6,501 bases of DNA from UBA1425 sp051881715 (lineage in GTDB: Bacteria; Bacillota; Clostridia; Oscillospirales; Acutalibacteraceae). The notes under the pieces are model-generated. The model was given only the letters and a program-made list of their open reading frames with translations, was not told the origin of the DNA and ran no database searches. The position numbers were made by a program, and so were the translations under genes. The DNA is taken from assembly GCA_051881715.1 (NCBI GenBank), contig JBJEQK010000180.1, positions 1-6,501 on the forward strand, read 5' to 3'. Within the stretch, counting starts at the first letter, position 1. The number at the start of each line of letters is the position of its first letter. Below, piece by piece: positions 5,776-6,501 of this stretch.

Positions 5776-5793
5776 CGTGCAAATTTTTGCACG
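5776..5793. repeat. Isolated copy of the GTGCAAAATTTTGCAC palindrome
   Basis: CGTGCAAATTTTTGCACG matches the 18-bp palindrome at 5601 and 6075 except for one central base, and lacks the accompanying GTTAGCCGGCTAAC. A further decayed copy, CGTGAATTTTTGCAC, lies at 6183-6197. Confidence 0.75.
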
Positions 5794-5830
5794 GTCGCTT
5801 TTTTATATCAGCCAAAGGTTTGCGGTAAAC

Positions 5831-5880
5831 GCCTTCCCTCGGGGGAAGGTGGGCGAGCGAAGCGAGGTCGGATGAGGGAA
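5831..5880 (+). repeat. Hairpin-type intergenic repeat, copy A
   Basis: CCTTCC-CTCGGG-GGAAGG forms a stem-loop and is followed by GGGCGAGCGAAGCGAGGTCGGATGAGGGAA. The arrangement of a TTCCC/GGGAA hairpin, a short GC stem and GGATGAGGG matches a repeat type I recall as abundant in Oscillospiraceae. Two diverged relatives lie in the opposite orientation at 5929-5979 and 6261-6311. Confidence 0.65.
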
Positions 5881-5928
5881 GAGTTTGCCATTTTATGCCA
5901 ACCGTGGGGGACATCAAGCAACACCGTT

Positions 5929-5979
5929 TTCTCCCATCCATCACGGTTTGCGCTGTGCCGGCTTCCCCCGAGGGAAGCC
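5929..5979 (-). repeat. Hairpin-type intergenic repeat, copy B
   Basis: Read on the minus strand, this gives an 8-bp GGCTTCCC/GGGAAGCC stem (5960-5979), a GCACAGC-GCAA-ACCGTG stem and GGATGGGAG, the same order as copy A. It is therefore an inverted, diverged member of that family inside direct repeat copy 1. Confidence 0.6.
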
Positions 5980-5993
5980 TTGGTGCGGCAAAA

Positions 5994-6054
5994 GTAGGAT
6001 AAAGTAGGATAAAATCCTACCCGAAGAAAAGCTGAAATATCCTTGCGGTAGGAT
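5994..6054. repeat. GTAGGAT microrepeat cluster, copy 1
   Basis: GTAGGAT occurs at 5994, 6004 and 6048, and inverted as ATCCTAC at 6014. The 6004 and 6014 copies form a 7-bp hairpin with an AAA loop (6004-6020). The first two direct copies are 10 bp apart. Confidence 0.8.
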
Positions 6055-6227
6055 AAAACAACACAACATCACCCCGTGCAAAATTTTGCACGCACCACAA
6101 AAAACGTTAGCCGGCTAACAAATTTTGTTCTATATCCGAAGCAGTCATTCTTCCTATTCTGCGGGGGTGCGACACTGCATACCGTGAATTTTTGCACAGC
6201 AACGGATGAGGAGGTTTTGCCGCCAAG

Positions 6228-6501
6228 TGCCAACCGTGGGGGACATCAAGCAACACCGTTTTCTCCCATCCATCACGGCTTGCGCTGTGCCGGCTTCTCC
6301 CAAGAGAAGCCTTGGTGCGGCAAAAGTAGGATAAAGTAGGATGCGGTAGGATAAAGTAGGATAAAATCCTACCCGAAGAAAAAGTAGGATAATCCTTGCG
6401 GTAGGATAAAACAACACAACATCACTCCGTGCAAAATTTTGTACGCACCACAAAAAACGTTAGCCGGCAAACAAATTTTGTTCTATATCCGAAGCAGTCA
6501 T
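6228..6501. repeat. Long direct repeat, copy 2 (274 bp, reaches window edge)
   Basis: This is a second copy of 5896-6148, offset by 332 bp. It differs by scattered substitutions, an expansion of the GTAGGAT cluster of about 20 bp, a GTACG in place of GCACG in the 18-bp palindrome, and GGCAAAC in place of GGCTAAC. It includes an inverted hairpin element at 6261-6311. The match continues to the last base, so the array probably extends beyond the window. Confidence 0.9.
6326..6407. repeat. Expanded GTAGGAT microrepeat cluster, copy 2
   Basis: GTAGGAT occurs at 6326, 6336, 6346, 6356, 6384 and 6401, plus inverted ATCCTAC at 6366. Four consecutive copies are spaced exactly 10 bp, about one helical turn, and the last forms a hairpin with the inverted copy (6356-6372). 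Confidence 0.85.

Larger units (their letters stand above)
5896..6148. repeat. Long direct repeat, copy 1 (253 bp)
   Basis: This copy runs from TGCCAACCGTGGGGG to CCGAAGCAGTCAT and aligns nearly end to end with 6228-6501. It contains, in order, an ACCGTG/CACGGT inverted pair, a reverse-oriented hairpin element, GTAGGAT microrepeats, the 18-bp palindrome (6075-6092), GTTAGCCGGCTAAC (6106-6119) and AACAAATTTTGTT. No terminal inverted repeats, target duplication or transposase are evident. Confidence 0.9.

Noticed and set aside
5776..5806. Plus-strand terminator formed by the palindrome and downstream T-run
   Set aside because: The T-run starts several bases after the stem and no plus-strand gene needs terminating.
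6076..6339. 87-codon plus-strand open frame
   Set aside because: It starts inside the 18-bp palindrome and runs through repeat elements; no RBS and no protein-like pattern.
5994..6407. CRISPR-like reading of the short repeats
   Set aside because: Repeats are 7-10 bp with no unique spacers of uniform length and no cas genes.
6154..6453. 99-codon minus-strand open frame rich in FYPTLSYRILLYPT
   Set aside because: It is a translation of the GTAGGAT repeats and hairpins, lacks a ribosome-binding site, and its composition follows the repeats.

Overview
The window reads as chromosomal DNA of a low-G+C Gram-positive, most likely a gut Clostridia member of the Oscillospiraceae/Ruminococcaceae type. 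This is inferred from the strong GGAGG ribosome-binding sites, sigma-A-type promoters, a PfoR-type membrane protein, a SAM riboswitch with a terminator-type expression platform, and structured intergenic repeats resembling those I recall from that group. Nearly everything is encoded on the minus strand, so transcription runs from high to low coordinates.

Positions 5514-6501 hold no credible gene. They contain a degenerate tandem array of palindromes, hairpin elements and 10-bp-spaced GTAGGAT microrepeats. Two long direct copies (5896-6148 and 6228-6501) are the clearest part, and the array runs off the right end of the window.

Positions 482-5513 form a compact five-gene minus-strand operon. 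It starts at a consensus promoter (TTGACA-17-TATAAT, 5485-5513) with an inverted repeat filling its spacer. The gene order is: a PfoR/PTS_EIIC_2 membrane protein; two dissimilar Gfo/Idh/MocA-type NAD(P)-dependent oxidoreductases; a membrane-anchored zinc-ribbon plus TPR-like protein; and a small multi-spanning membrane protein. Gene borders overlap by 4 bp (ATGA) or are separated by 3-15 bp, so translation is probably coupled. The first three genes suggest uptake or sensing of a small polar compound followed by oxidoreduction of a sugar or polyol. The last two look like a separate envelope-associated pair.

Positions 276-455 are a self-contained tRNA-Gln(CTG) gene with its own promoter and terminator, starting only 27 bp beyond the operon's last stop codon.

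Positions 71-239 are a complete regulatory leader: a consensus promoter (TTGACA-17-TATACT), a SAM-I-clan aptamer that appears to lack the P4 helix, and an antiterminator/terminator switch. It controls a gene to the left of the window, which is not visible; methionine or SAM metabolism is the expected target.
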